Positions 48,348 through 55,488 of a stretch of DNA of 64,000 nt are shown here, one piece after another; position 1 is the stretch's first letter, and each line of letters opens with the position of its first letter. A program made the position numbers and the translations under genes. Source of the DNA: Oscillospiraceae bacterium (GTDB lineage Bacteria; Bacillota; Clostridia; UMGS1840; HGM11507); the NCBI GenBank assembly GCA_015068525.1, contig SVKJ01000008.1, positions 1 through 64,000 on the forward strand, given 5' to 3'. The notes under the pieces are model-generated. The model was not told where the DNA came from and did not search any database. It saw nothing but the letters and a program-made list of their open reading frames with translations.

Positions 48348-48902
48348 TTAAAAAAACAAATGTTCAATTAGTATTTTCGTACCCATTAAAATAAGAATAA
48401 CTCCGCCTGCAAATTCTGCTTTTTGTTTATATTTTGTGCCGAATATATTCCCGATTTTTACTCCAAGCATAGAAAGTATGAAAGTTGTAACTCCGATAAT
48501 TGTGACAGCAGATACAATATCTACCGATAAGAATGCAAATGTAACACCGACTGCAAGAGCATCAATACTTGTAGCAATTGCTAAGGTTACCATAGTTTTA
48601 AATTTCAGAGAATTATCGGTTTCGCATGAGGAGTCAGACGATTCTTTTATCATATTCATACCGATTGCAAATAATAGCACAAATGATATCCAGTGGTCAA
48701 AGGACACTATGTAGTCTTTGAAGTTTATCCCTAAAAAGTAGCCTGCAAGTGGCATCAAAGCCTGAAAAAGTCCAAAGTATAGCCCTACAATGAGAGGTGC
48801 TTTAAGTGACAATTTTTTAATGGATAAGCCTTTGCAAACAGAAACTGCAAAGGCATCCATTGAGAGTCCTATTCCAATTATGAAAAATTCTATAAATGTC
48901 AA
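48348..48902 (-). CDS. mntP: Manganese efflux pump MntP
   Basis: MntP exports Mn2+. The 184-aa protein has six membrane segments and the two DUF204 repeats: IGLSMDAFAVSVCKGLSI (about 12-29) with the transport Asp, and LAIATSIDALAVGVTFAFL (about 110-128), the mirrored motif. No Mn riboswitch is visible in the 56 bp to gpr, unlike the CaCA gene at 13123. It ends near a bidirectional terminator. Confidence 0.92.
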   Translation of the reverse strand: MTFIEFFIIGIGLSMDAFAVSVCKGLSIKKLSLKAPLIVGLYFGLFQALMPLAGYFLGINFKDYIVSFDHWISFVLLFAIGMNMIKESSDSSCETDNSLKFKTMVTLAIATSIDALAVGVTFAFLSVDIVSAVTIIGVTTFILSMLGVKIGNIFGTKYKQKAEFAGGVILILMGTKILIEHLFF

Positions 48903-48958
48903 GATATATCAATCCTTTTTTTAATATAGAAATATTATACAACACCACAGACTAAAAG

Positions 48959-49831
48959 TCAATTTATAAAAGCCTCTATATATTCTAAATCTATGTTTTT
49001 ATGAAGGCTTAAATTTATGCCGTTGGCAATTATTTTTGACATATTTTCAATTAGTTTGTCGATTTCTTTTGGTGTAACAAAAAAATCTTTGCCTATTTCG
49101 GTTTTTTCTATCTTGGGATAAATAAATTTAGCAATAGAAAAAAGGTCAACAACAGTAGGAACACCTATTGCAATAACAGGAGTGTTAAGGCTTTTTTGAC
49201 TGATTTCTTTACGGTTGTTTGAAACTCCCGAACCGGGATTTATGCCTGTATCTGTTATTTGAATTGTTGTAGAAATTCTTTTTGGGGAAGATGATGCGAG
49301 TGCATCTATTACAATTATTAAATCAGGCTTTAATTTTTTGGCAATTGCCGATATAATATCATTTGTTTCTATCCCTGTTATTCCAAGTACGCCTGGAGAT
49401 AATGCACTGACAGGGATAATATCATCATCTAAATGTTTTGGCATATATTCTTTTATATGTCTTGTTACCATAATTTTTGATATAACTTTCGGACCCAAAG
49501 AGTCTGATGTAATACCTGCATTTCCGAGTCCGACTATGAGAACATTATTAAAATCTGTTTCTTTTTTCATTTTTATAAGTTCGTCTTTTAAAATGTAACT
49601 TGACTTATTTAAGAATTCGGGAGAGAGCATTTTAAAATATTCACTTTCAATTGTGGTATATCTTCCTACTGGTTTATTTATTTTCTTTGCTGTTATTTCA
49701 TCTGAAATTTCAACCTCAGTAATTAAAATGTCCCCTTTTTTATTTTCTTTAACACTTATTCCGGGTATCTCTTTATTTTTCCCGACATACATTTCTCTTG
49801 CTTCGAGTGCGAGGTCGGTTCTTATATTCAT
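48959..49831 (-). CDS. gpr: Germination protease Gpr
   Basis: Gpr degrades small acid-soluble spore proteins during germination. The 290-aa zymogen-type protein begins MNIRTDLALEAREMY, the autoprocessing region, and has VLIVGLGNAGITSDSLGPKV (about 103-122), SALSPGVLGITGIET and VIDALASSSPKRISTTIQIT with GINPGSGVSNNRKEIS, all of family A25. GGAGG lies 8 nt before ATG 49831; the upstream GTG at 49852 lies in the MITE end. Two MITEs occupy the region where a sigma-G promoter would be expected. Confidence 0.95.
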   Translation of the reverse strand: MNIRTDLALEAREMYVGKNKEIPGISVKENKKGDILITEVEISDEITAKKINKPVGRYTTIESEYFKMLSPEFLNKSSYILKDELIKMKKETDFNNVLIVGLGNAGITSDSLGPKVISKIMVTRHIKEYMPKHLDDDIIPVSALSPGVLGITGIETNDIISAIAKKLKPDLIIVIDALASSSPKRISTTIQITDTGINPGSGVSNNRKEISQKSLNTPVIAIGVPTVVDLFSIAKFIYPKIEKTEIGKDFFVTPKEIDKLIENMSKIIANGINLSLHKNIDLEYIEAFIN

Positions 49832-49847
49832 ACTTTTTTCCTCCTTA

Positions 49848-50119
49848 GGCACTCGGGAGTTGAACCCCTTATGCCTTAAACTTGTTAAATTTTAACCTTT
49901 TTAACTTGGCGTCCTCGTAAGGCGTCAGCCTGACATCGTCCTTCGCATTAAAAATCTTAGAAATTTCCCTGCATTTAAGGTCTAAGAGTTTAAAATCAAG
50001 AAATTTTGTTTTAGACAAAGAAATTTCAAGGATAATACTTTCGTATATTCGTAGGAATTTCTGCAGTATTAAGCGAAATTTCTAATTTTAAACCATAAGG
50101 TGTTCGACTTCCGAGTGCC
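49848..50119. mobile_element. MITE type A, copy 2 (272 bp, inverted)
   Basis: It is an inverted copy of 28030-28302, with ends GGCACTCGGGAGTTGAAC and, on the complement, GGCACTCGGAAGTCGAAC, TA at 49846-49847 and 50120-50121. The second TA is also the left border of the MITE type C that follows directly. It lies 16 bp upstream of the gpr start codon. Confidence 0.87.
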
Positions 50120-50121
50120 TA

Positions 50122-50390
50122 AGCAGATGCGTTAGTATCCAAACTCGTTTCTTGTCGGATTTTTTCGCTACTGCATCGTTAAAATACTCGCAAATATGTT
50201 AATATTCGTTCCGTTTTTGCCTCGCATTAACAAAAAAATCCAGACAATAAATTCAAGGAACCATAAACCTTTTAAATTCGAGATTTTTTTAGACGGAAGA
50301 TTTCGATAATACGAGGTATATCGGAAGCGACAACGACAAAAAAGCCGGATTTTAAAGGTTTTGGCGGGTTCGGATATTAACGCATCTGCT
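50122..50390. mobile_element. MITE type C (269 bp, TA-flanked)
   Basis: Terminal inverted repeats are AGCAGATGCGTTAGTATCC and, on the complement, AGCAGATGCGTTAATATCC, both continuing into a CRAAC. TA is present on both sides (50120-50121 and 50391-50392). The interior ACGAGGTATATCGGAAGCG and AAAAAGCCGGATTTTAAAGG segments match MITE type B, whereas the ends do not. No ORF. Confidence 0.85.
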
Positions 50391-50460
50391 TATGTTAAAT
50401 ATTCTTTAATGATATTTTTGCAGTTTTTAATAAAAAATATGAAAAAAAATGAAAAATCTC

Positions 50461-50490
50461 TTGACAATTGAGGGTGTTTAATATTATAAT
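50461..50490 (+). promoter_or_regulatory. Promoter of rpsT
   Basis: TTGACA (50461-50466) and TATAAT (50485-50490) with an 18-bp spacer, both perfect consensus, 39 bp upstream of the TTG start. Confidence 0.85.
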
Positions 50491-50529
50491 AGTATCTGCA
50501 AGTTTATCGAAAAGTCGGAGGTGAGTAAT

Positions 50530-50796
50530 TTGCCAAACATTAAATCTGCTAAAAAAAGAGTTAAAGTTATCAAAACTAAAACACTTAGAAATCAGATGCT
50601 TAAATCAAATTTAAAAACAATTATCAAGAAATTTGAAGTTGCAGTTAATGGAGATGACAAAGCAAAGGCAACTGAAGCATTAAATGCAGCAGTTAAAAGA
50701 ATTGACCAGGCAGTTGCAAAAGGTATTTTAAAGAAAAATACTGCAAGCAGAAAAAAATCTCAATTAGCATGTAAGTTAAATAAGATGTCTGTTTAG
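50530..50796 (+). CDS. rpsT: 30S ribosomal protein S20
   Basis: The 88-aa protein (PNIKSAKKRVKVIKTKTLRN at the start) is S20, which binds 16S rRNA in the small-subunit body. TTG at 50530 is the likely start, because GGAGGTGAG (50517-50525) lies directly upstream and S20 proteins begin MPNIKSA; the GTG at 50521 overlaps that ribosome site. A TTG start on a ribosomal protein may lower expression. A terminator follows at 50818. Confidence 0.95.
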   Translation: MPNIKSAKKRVKVIKTKTLRNQMLKSNLKTIIKKFEVAVNGDDKAKATEALNAAVKRIDQAVAKGILKKNTASRKKSQLACKLNKMSV

Positions 50797-50817
50797 TTTT
50801 TTAAAATATGATTTCTG

Positions 50818-50845
50818 AGGCGTGTATATTATATACGCCTTTTTT
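50818..50845 (+). terminator. Terminator of rpsT
   Basis: AGGCGT and ACGCCT enclose an A/T palindrome, followed by six T. Confidence 0.8.
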
Positions 50846-50888
50846 GCGTTATAGAAATATTTTGTTTTAAAAATATACATTGGTATTA

Positions 50889-50918
50889 TTGACATATATT
50901 GCCATTATGTGATAAAAT
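50889..50918 (+). promoter_or_regulatory. Promoter of rubrerythrin
   Basis: TTGACA (50889-50894) and TAAAAT (50913-50918), spacer 18 bp, 39 bp before the start codon. Confidence 0.7.
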
Positions 50919-50957
50919 AATAAGGAATATAAATTATAAAAAACGGAGGAATTAATT

Positions 50958-51497
50958 ATGTCAAACAAATATGCCGGTACTCAAACCGAAAAAAATTTAG
51001 AAGCTGCTTTTGCAGGAGAATCTCAGGCAAGAAATAAATATACTTATTTTGCATCTAAAGCAAAAAAAGAGGGATTTGAGCAGATTGCGGCTTTGTTTTT
51101 AAAAACTGCTGATAATGAAAAAGAACATGCTAAAATGTGGTTTAAAGAACTTCATGGCATAGGGGATACTGCTTCTAATTTAAAAGATGCTGCTGATGGC
51201 GAAAACTATGAATGGACAGATATGTACGATGGTTTTGCTAAAACTGCTGATGAAGAAGGATTTCCTGAACTTGCAAGAAAATTCCGTCTTGTTGCCGCTA
51301 TTGAAAAACATCACGAAGAAAGATACAGAAAATTACTTTCAAATGTTGAAATGGCAGAAGTTTTTGAAAAGAGTGAAGTTAAAGTATGGGAATGCAGAAA
51401 CTGTGGTCATATCGTAGTAGGAACAAAAGCACCTGAAGTTTGTCCTACATGTGATCATCCTAAGGCTTATTTCGAACTTCACTTGGAAAACTACTAA
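50958..51497 (+). CDS. rbr: Rubrerythrin
   Basis: Rubrerythrin is a cytosolic peroxidase that protects anaerobes. The 179-aa protein has the ferritin-like di-iron domain (EKNLEAAFAGESQARNKYTY, about 12-31; NEKEHAKMWFKEL, about 51-63; AAIEKHHEERYRKLL, about 112-126) and a C-terminal rubredoxin domain CRNCGHIVVGTKAPEVCPTC (about 146-165). CGGAGGA precedes the ATG. An array of small hairpins follows. Confidence 0.96.
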   Translation: MSNKYAGTQTEKNLEAAFAGESQARNKYTYFASKAKKEGFEQIAALFLKTADNEKEHAKMWFKELHGIGDTASNLKDAADGENYEWTDMYDGFAKTADEEGFPELARKFRLVAAIEKHHEERYRKLLSNVEMAEVFEKSEVKVWECRNCGHIVVGTKAPEVCPTCDHPKAYFELHLENY

Positions 51498-51501
51498 TAA
51501 T

Positions 51502-51872
51502 GTTTGCCCAATGGGGGCAAACGTGATATTTTTGCAAAGCAAAAGTTATATATTTATTTTGTAAATGTGATATGTGCTAAAGCACGTGATATATTTGACA
51601 TTGGCAAATGTTAATGACGCAAAAGATGCCATTCGGCCTTTTGCGTTTTTTAACAGGTATAAAAGAATAATATTTAAAAACTGCTTACACCAAAAATGTA
51701 AGCAGTTTTTATATGTGTATTTAGTTTTACAAACTGCGTCAGCAATAGAACTGTTCGTAAGAACAATACAACTGCGCAAGCAATATAACTGTTCGCAAGA
51801 ACAATATAACTGCCCGCAAGGGCAATAGAACTGCCCGCAAGGGCAATATAACTTGCTGAAGGCAAATAAAAC
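51502..51872. repeat. Tandem mini-hairpin array with covarying stems
   Basis: From 51734 seven units run head to tail: TGCGTCAGCA, TGTTCGTAAGAACA, TGCGCAAGCA, TGTTCGCAAGAACA, TGCCCGCAAGGGCA (twice) and TTGCTGAAGGCAA. Each is joined by AATANAAC. The stems differ but remain paired around a GCAAG/GTAAG loop. From 51502 to 51600 five more hairpins (such as GTTTGCCC-AATG-GGGGCAAAC and GTGC-TAAA-GCAC) are joined by GTGATAT or GTTATAT, the reverse complement of the linker. Two terminator-like stems (51614-51650 and 51678-51711) lie between the two sets. Confidence 0.8.
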
Positions 51873-51874
51873 TT

Positions 51875-53224
51875 TTAGTATGCCACGCCTTGCCATTTCA
51901 TAGCGTCATATACTTTTAAGAAACCTGCAACGTTAGCACCTACAACAAGGTTGCCTTCGCATCCGCATTCTACCGATGCGTTATAAGTGTTTGCAAATAT
52001 ATTTTTCATAATACCTTTAAGTTTTGCGTCAACTTCTTCAAATGACCATGAAAGTCTTTGAGAGTTCTGGCTCATTTCCAAACCTGATGTAGCAACACCG
52101 CCTGCATTTGCTGCTTTTGCAGGACCAAATAAAATTCCGTTTGATAAGAATGTGTGAACTGCTTCAGGAGTTGATGGCATATTTGCACCTTCTGCTACTG
52201 CAAAACATCCATTTTTAACAAGTGCTTCTGCACCATCTTTGTCAAGTTCATTCTGAGTTGCACAAGGAAGAGCGATATCACATTTTACAGTCCATATTCC
52301 TTTGCAGCCTTCGGTGTAAACTGCGTCTTTTTTGTAATTTACATATTCTGAAATTCTCTTTCTTTCAACTTCTTTGATTTTCTTAACAAGTTCTAAATCG
52401 ATTCCGTCTTTATCATATATGTAACCGTTAGAGTCAGACATTGCAACAACTTTTGCTCCAAGTTCGTATGCTTTTTCACAAGCATAAATTGCAACATTAC
52501 CTGAACCTGAAATAACAACGGTTTTTCCTTCAAATGATTTACCGTTTTTCTTTAACATTTCATCAGTAAAGTAGCAAAGACCATAACCTGTTGCTTCTTT
52601 TCTTGCAAGTGAACCGCCATAAGTCAAACCTTTACCTGTAAGAACTCCTGTAAATTCGTTCTGAAGTCTTTTGTATTGACCGAACATAAAGCCGATTTCT
52701 CTTGCTCCAACACCGATATCTCCTGCAGGAACATCAGTATCTGCTCCGATATGTTTTGAAAGTTCAGTCATAAAACTCTGGCAGAATCTCATAATTTCGT
52801 TATCAGATTTTCCTTTAGGATCAAAATCGGAGCCACCTTTTCCTCCACCCATAGGTAAACCTGTAAGTGAGTTTTTAAATGTCTGTTCAAAACCTAAGAA
52901 CTTGATAACGCTTAAGTTAACTGACGGATGGAATCTGATACCGCCTTTGTATGGACCTATTGCAGAGTTGAACTGAACTCTGTAACCTCTGTTAACCTGA
53001 ACGTTACCGTTGTCGTCAACCCACGGAACTCTAAATATAATTGTTCTTTCAGGCTCAACCATTCTGTCGATAACCCCTGTTTTTTCCATTTCAGGATTTT
53101 TGTTAACAATTGGTTCTAAAGATTCTAATACTTCACCAACAGCCTGTAAAAATTCTGGTTCAGTACTGTCTTTCTTGGCAACTGAATTATAAATTCCCAA
53201 AAGATACTCGTTTTTTAAATTCAT
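51875..53224 (-). CDS. gdhA: NADP-specific glutamate dehydrogenase
   Basis: The 449-aa hexameric-type enzyme forms glutamate from 2-oxoglutarate and ammonia. It shows NRGYRVQFNSAIGPYKGGIR (about 80), the catalytic-lysine region LTGLPMGGGKGGSDFDP (about 115-131), VPAGDIGVGAREIGFMFGQ (about 160) and a Rossmann VVISGSGNVAIYACEKA (about 230). ATG at 53224 is chosen because GGAGGAGA lies between it and the upstream in-frame ATG. The hairpin array adjoins its 3' end (3 bp after the stop). Confidence 0.95.
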   Translation of the reverse strand: MNLKNEYLLGIYNSVAKKDSTEPEFLQAVGEVLESLEPIVNKNPEMEKTGVIDRMVEPERTIIFRVPWVDDNGNVQVNRGYRVQFNSAIGPYKGGIRFHPSVNLSVIKFLGFEQTFKNSLTGLPMGGGKGGSDFDPKGKSDNEIMRFCQSFMTELSKHIGADTDVPAGDIGVGAREIGFMFGQYKRLQNEFTGVLTGKGLTYGGSLARKEATGYGLCYFTDEMLKKNGKSFEGKTVVISGSGNVAIYACEKAYELGAKVVAMSDSNGYIYDKDGIDLELVKKIKEVERKRISEYVNYKKDAVYTEGCKGIWTVKCDIALPCATQNELDKDGAEALVKNGCFAVAEGANMPSTPEAVHTFLSNGILFGPAKAANAGGVATSGLEMSQNSQRLSWSFEEVDAKLKGIMKNIFANTYNASVECGCEGNLVVGANVAGFLKVYDAMKWQGVAY

Positions 53225-53256
53225 TTTTATCTCCTCCATATAAACTATATGCTGTA

Positions 53257-53285
53257 ATTATACTATATTTTACTGCTGATTGCAA
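53257..53285 (-). promoter_or_regulatory. Promoter of gdhA
   Basis: On the - strand TTGCAA (53285-53280) and TATAAT (53262-53257) are 17 bp apart, 33 bp before the gdhA ATG. The rest of the 316-bp gap to mraZ is A/T-rich and holds only the mraZ control region. Confidence 0.75.
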
Positions 53286-53445
53286 TAATTTTGTTAAAAA
53301 AATTCATAACAGGACAGGTTTTATCACAAACTGTCTTTTTAGGAATGTTAAATGAAATATTTGTATTTTAAAATTTCAAAAACATTTGTATTTTTTTGTT
53401 GAAAAAATATTGAAAAAAATTTTTAATATTTTTGTAAAAAAAGTA

Positions 53446-53519
53446 TTGATTTTTTATAAGAAAAATGATATATTTTTAATATAAGTGGTTCGAAAATGCA
53501 TTAAAGTGGTGGAAAGTGG
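53446..53519 (+). promoter_or_regulatory. mraZ promoter and MraZ boxes
   Basis: TTGATT (53446-53451) and TATATT (53469-53474) have a 17-bp spacer. Downstream are AAAGTGG at 53503-53509 and 53513-53519 (10-bp period) and a partial TAAGTGG at 53482-53488. Repeated GTGG boxes with 10-bp phasing are the sites that MraZ itself binds, so the operon is expected to be autoregulated by its first gene. Confidence 0.8.
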
Positions 53520-53540
53520 TTTTGAAAGAGGGGTGAAAAT

Positions 53541-53966
53541 TTGTTTTACGGACAAAACAGACATGCTATAGACCCTAAGGGAAGAATAATATTTCCAACT
53601 AAATACAGAGAGGAACTTGGCGAGTATTTTTATGTTACCCGCGGGCTTTCTAACTGTCTTTTTGTGTATCCGGAAAACGAATGGAAAAAACTTGAAGACC
53701 AACTTCGTTCACTGCCTATGAGTTCAGCAGGTAATATCCAGAGATTCTTTTTCAACAATACTGAAAAGGTTTCTTGTGATAAACAGGGAAGAGTTTTACT
53801 TGCAGGTCATTTGAAAGAATATGCATCTTTAAAAAAGGATGTAGTTATCGCAGGGGTAAGCAATCGTCTTGAAATATGGGACGCTGAAGAATTTGACAAG
53901 ATGAACAGTCTTGATAATATGAATGTTGACGAAATTACCGCTCAGATGGAGACTTTAGGAATATGA
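53541..53966 (+). CDS. mraZ: Transcriptional regulator MraZ
   Basis: MraZ is an AbrB-like DNA-binding protein that controls the division and cell-wall cluster. The 141-aa protein has two SpoVT/AbrB-type halves, starting FYGQNRHAIDPKGRIIFPTK and later VSCDKQGRVLLAGHLKEYA. It begins with TTG at 53541 behind GAGGGGTGA. The stop overlaps the rsmH start (ATGA). Operator boxes lie 22-59 bp upstream. Confidence 0.94.
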   Translation: MFYGQNRHAIDPKGRIIFPTKYREELGEYFYVTRGLSNCLFVYPENEWKKLEDQLRSLPMSSAGNIQRFFFNNTEKVSCDKQGRVLLAGHLKEYASLKKDVVIAGVSNRLEIWDAEEFDKMNSLDNMNVDEITAQMETLGI

Positions 53967-54913
53967 TGTTTTACCATAAACCCATTATGCCCTCAGAGTG
54001 TATAGAAGGTCTTAATATAAAAAAGGACGGAATATATGTTGATGCTACTTTAGGTGGCGGAGGTCACAGTCTTTTAATAGGAGAGAAACTTTCAAAAAAA
54101 GGAACTTTAATCGGGATTGACAGGGATAAAGATGCCTTGAAAGCCGCGGGTGAAAGGCTTAGCGATTTAAAATGCAAAGTTATTTTAGTTCATTCGAATT
54201 ACAGCGAAATAAAGAATATATTAAAAGATTTAAAAATAGAAAAAGTTGACGGCATTCTTGCTGATTTAGGAGTATCTTCTTACCAACTTGATAATAAAGA
54301 CAGAGGGTTTTCCTATCGTTTTGATTCTCCTCTTGATATGAGAATGAATCAGGAGGACAGCCTTACTGCAAAAGATATTGTAAATAACTATGAGTTTTCG
54401 GAACTGTTAAGAATAATAAGGGACTACGGGGAAGAAAAATTTGCTTACAATATCGCAAAGAATATTGTTAAAAGAAGAGAACAAAAACCGATTGAAACAA
54501 CGTTTGAACTTGTGGATATAATAAACAGTTCAATGCCTGCAAAAATTGCGTTAAAAGGTCCGCATAAAGCGAAAAGGACTTTCCAGGCAATAAGAATAGA
54601 AGTAAATCAGGAACTTGCACTTTTAAAAAACTCGGTAGAAGATTTCTTTTATTCACTTAAAGTAGGAGGAAGGTTATGTGTGATAACTTTTCACTCTCTT
54701 GAAGACAGAACGGTCAAAAATGTTTTTAATGATTACATAAAAGGGTGTATATGCCCGAAAGATTTCCCTGTATGTGTGTGTGGGAACACACCAAAAGGGA
54801 AACTGATTACAAAAAAACCTCTTACTGCAGATGAAAACGAGGTTTTAGAAAATTTACGTTCGACAAGTGCTAAACTTAGAATAATAGAAAAGGTGGAGGA
54901 TTATGAGGTATAA
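53963..54913 (+). CDS. rsmH: 16S rRNA (cytosine-1402-N4)-methyltransferase
   Basis: RsmH (MraW) methylates N4 of C1402, the same nucleotide as RsmI. The 316-aa protein begins with HKPIMPSECIEGL and has the SAM motif VDATLGGGGHSLLIGEKL (about 27-44), ILADLGVSSYQLD (about 100-112), DMRMNQEDSLTAKDIVN, and ITFHSLEDRTVKNVF. It overlaps mraZ by 4 nt and ftsL by 11 nt. Confidence 0.96.
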   Translation: MMFYHKPIMPSECIEGLNIKKDGIYVDATLGGGGHSLLIGEKLSKKGTLIGIDRDKDALKAAGERLSDLKCKVILVHSNYSEIKNILKDLKIEKVDGILADLGVSSYQLDNKDRGFSYRFDSPLDMRMNQEDSLTAKDIVNNYEFSELLRIIRDYGEEKFAYNIAKNIVKRREQKPIETTFELVDIINSSMPAKIALKGPHKAKRTFQAIRIEVNQELALLKNSVEDFFYSLKVGGRLCVITFHSLEDRTVKNVFNDYIKGCICPKDFPVCVCGNTPKGKLITKKPLTADENEVLENLRSTSAKLRIIEKVEDYEV

Positions 54914-55379
54914 CAGGACAAGTCTTGCTTACAAAGTAGAAGAATATAGTGAAGTAGACACTTTGGTTAAAGAAGCAAAGAAAGAAAATACCAAAAAGAA
55001 TAAGAACTCAACGCTTTTTATGTTTATTTGTATAGTATATATGATTTCAATAGTTGCATCACTGCTTATTAAAACAGCAACTATAACCGAGCAGAGAGCA
55101 GAACTTACTGCTATTAAAAGTGAATATAATGAAATTCTTAATATAAATAAGAAGATGGAAGTTGATATAAATTCCCAGATAGATTTAAGAAAAGTTGAAG
55201 AGATTGCAATTGCGAAACTGAATATGAATCAACCGAAAAAAAGTCAGATTGTCTACATAACAACAGAGCCTAAAGATTATGGCGAAGTTATGGCGGGGGA
55301 AACAGGCAAAAGGAAAGATGGTAATATTTTTGCATCTTTGATTAAATCTTTAAATGGATATTTTGCATATTCTAACTAA
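54903..55379 (+). CDS. FtsL-like cell division protein
   Basis: This 158-aa bitopic protein has a basic cytosolic N terminus, one membrane span (about 38-58) and a coiled coil outside (about 60-105, TITEQRAELTAIKSEYNEIL). Position between rsmH and a class B PBP is the ftsL position; FtsL-type proteins diverge strongly, so the name rests on layout. It would hold the divisome PBP with DivIC/DivIB, neither of which is in the window. Confidence 0.78.
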   Translation: MRYNRTSLAYKVEEYSEVDTLVKEAKKENTKKNKNSTLFMFICIVYMISIVASLLIKTATITEQRAELTAIKSEYNEILNINKKMEVDINSQIDLRKVEEIAIAKLNMNQPKKSQIVYITTEPKDYGEVMAGETGKRKDGNIFASLIKSLNGYFAYSN

Positions 55380-55396
55380 CTTAGAACATATAAATT

Positions 55397-55421
55397 GTAG
55401 GGGAATGAAATCATTCCCCTA
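55397..55421. repeat. Hairpin in the ftsL-pbp gap
   Basis: AGGGGAATGA and TCATTCCCCT pair almost perfectly (about 55398-55420). There is no T tract, so read-through into the PBP gene is likely. A similar TAGGGGA flavour occurs near the repeats at 9709 and 31372. Confidence 0.5.
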
Positions 55422-55488
55422 ATTCTAATTTATATACCCGCAAAAACTGATATAAAGTGAAAGCGTATTTTAAGAAGGAGTATTTATC

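Noticed and set aside
51734..51872. CRISPR array
   Set aside because: The conserved part is only a 7-8 base linker, the variable part is a palindrome, and the period is 17-21 bp. No cas genes are near.
51546..51896. ORFs in both strands of the mini-hairpin array
   Set aside because: The repetitive peptides (CPCGQFYCPCGQLYC-like) are the translation of the tandem hairpins. No ribosome site; they also run into the gdhA end.
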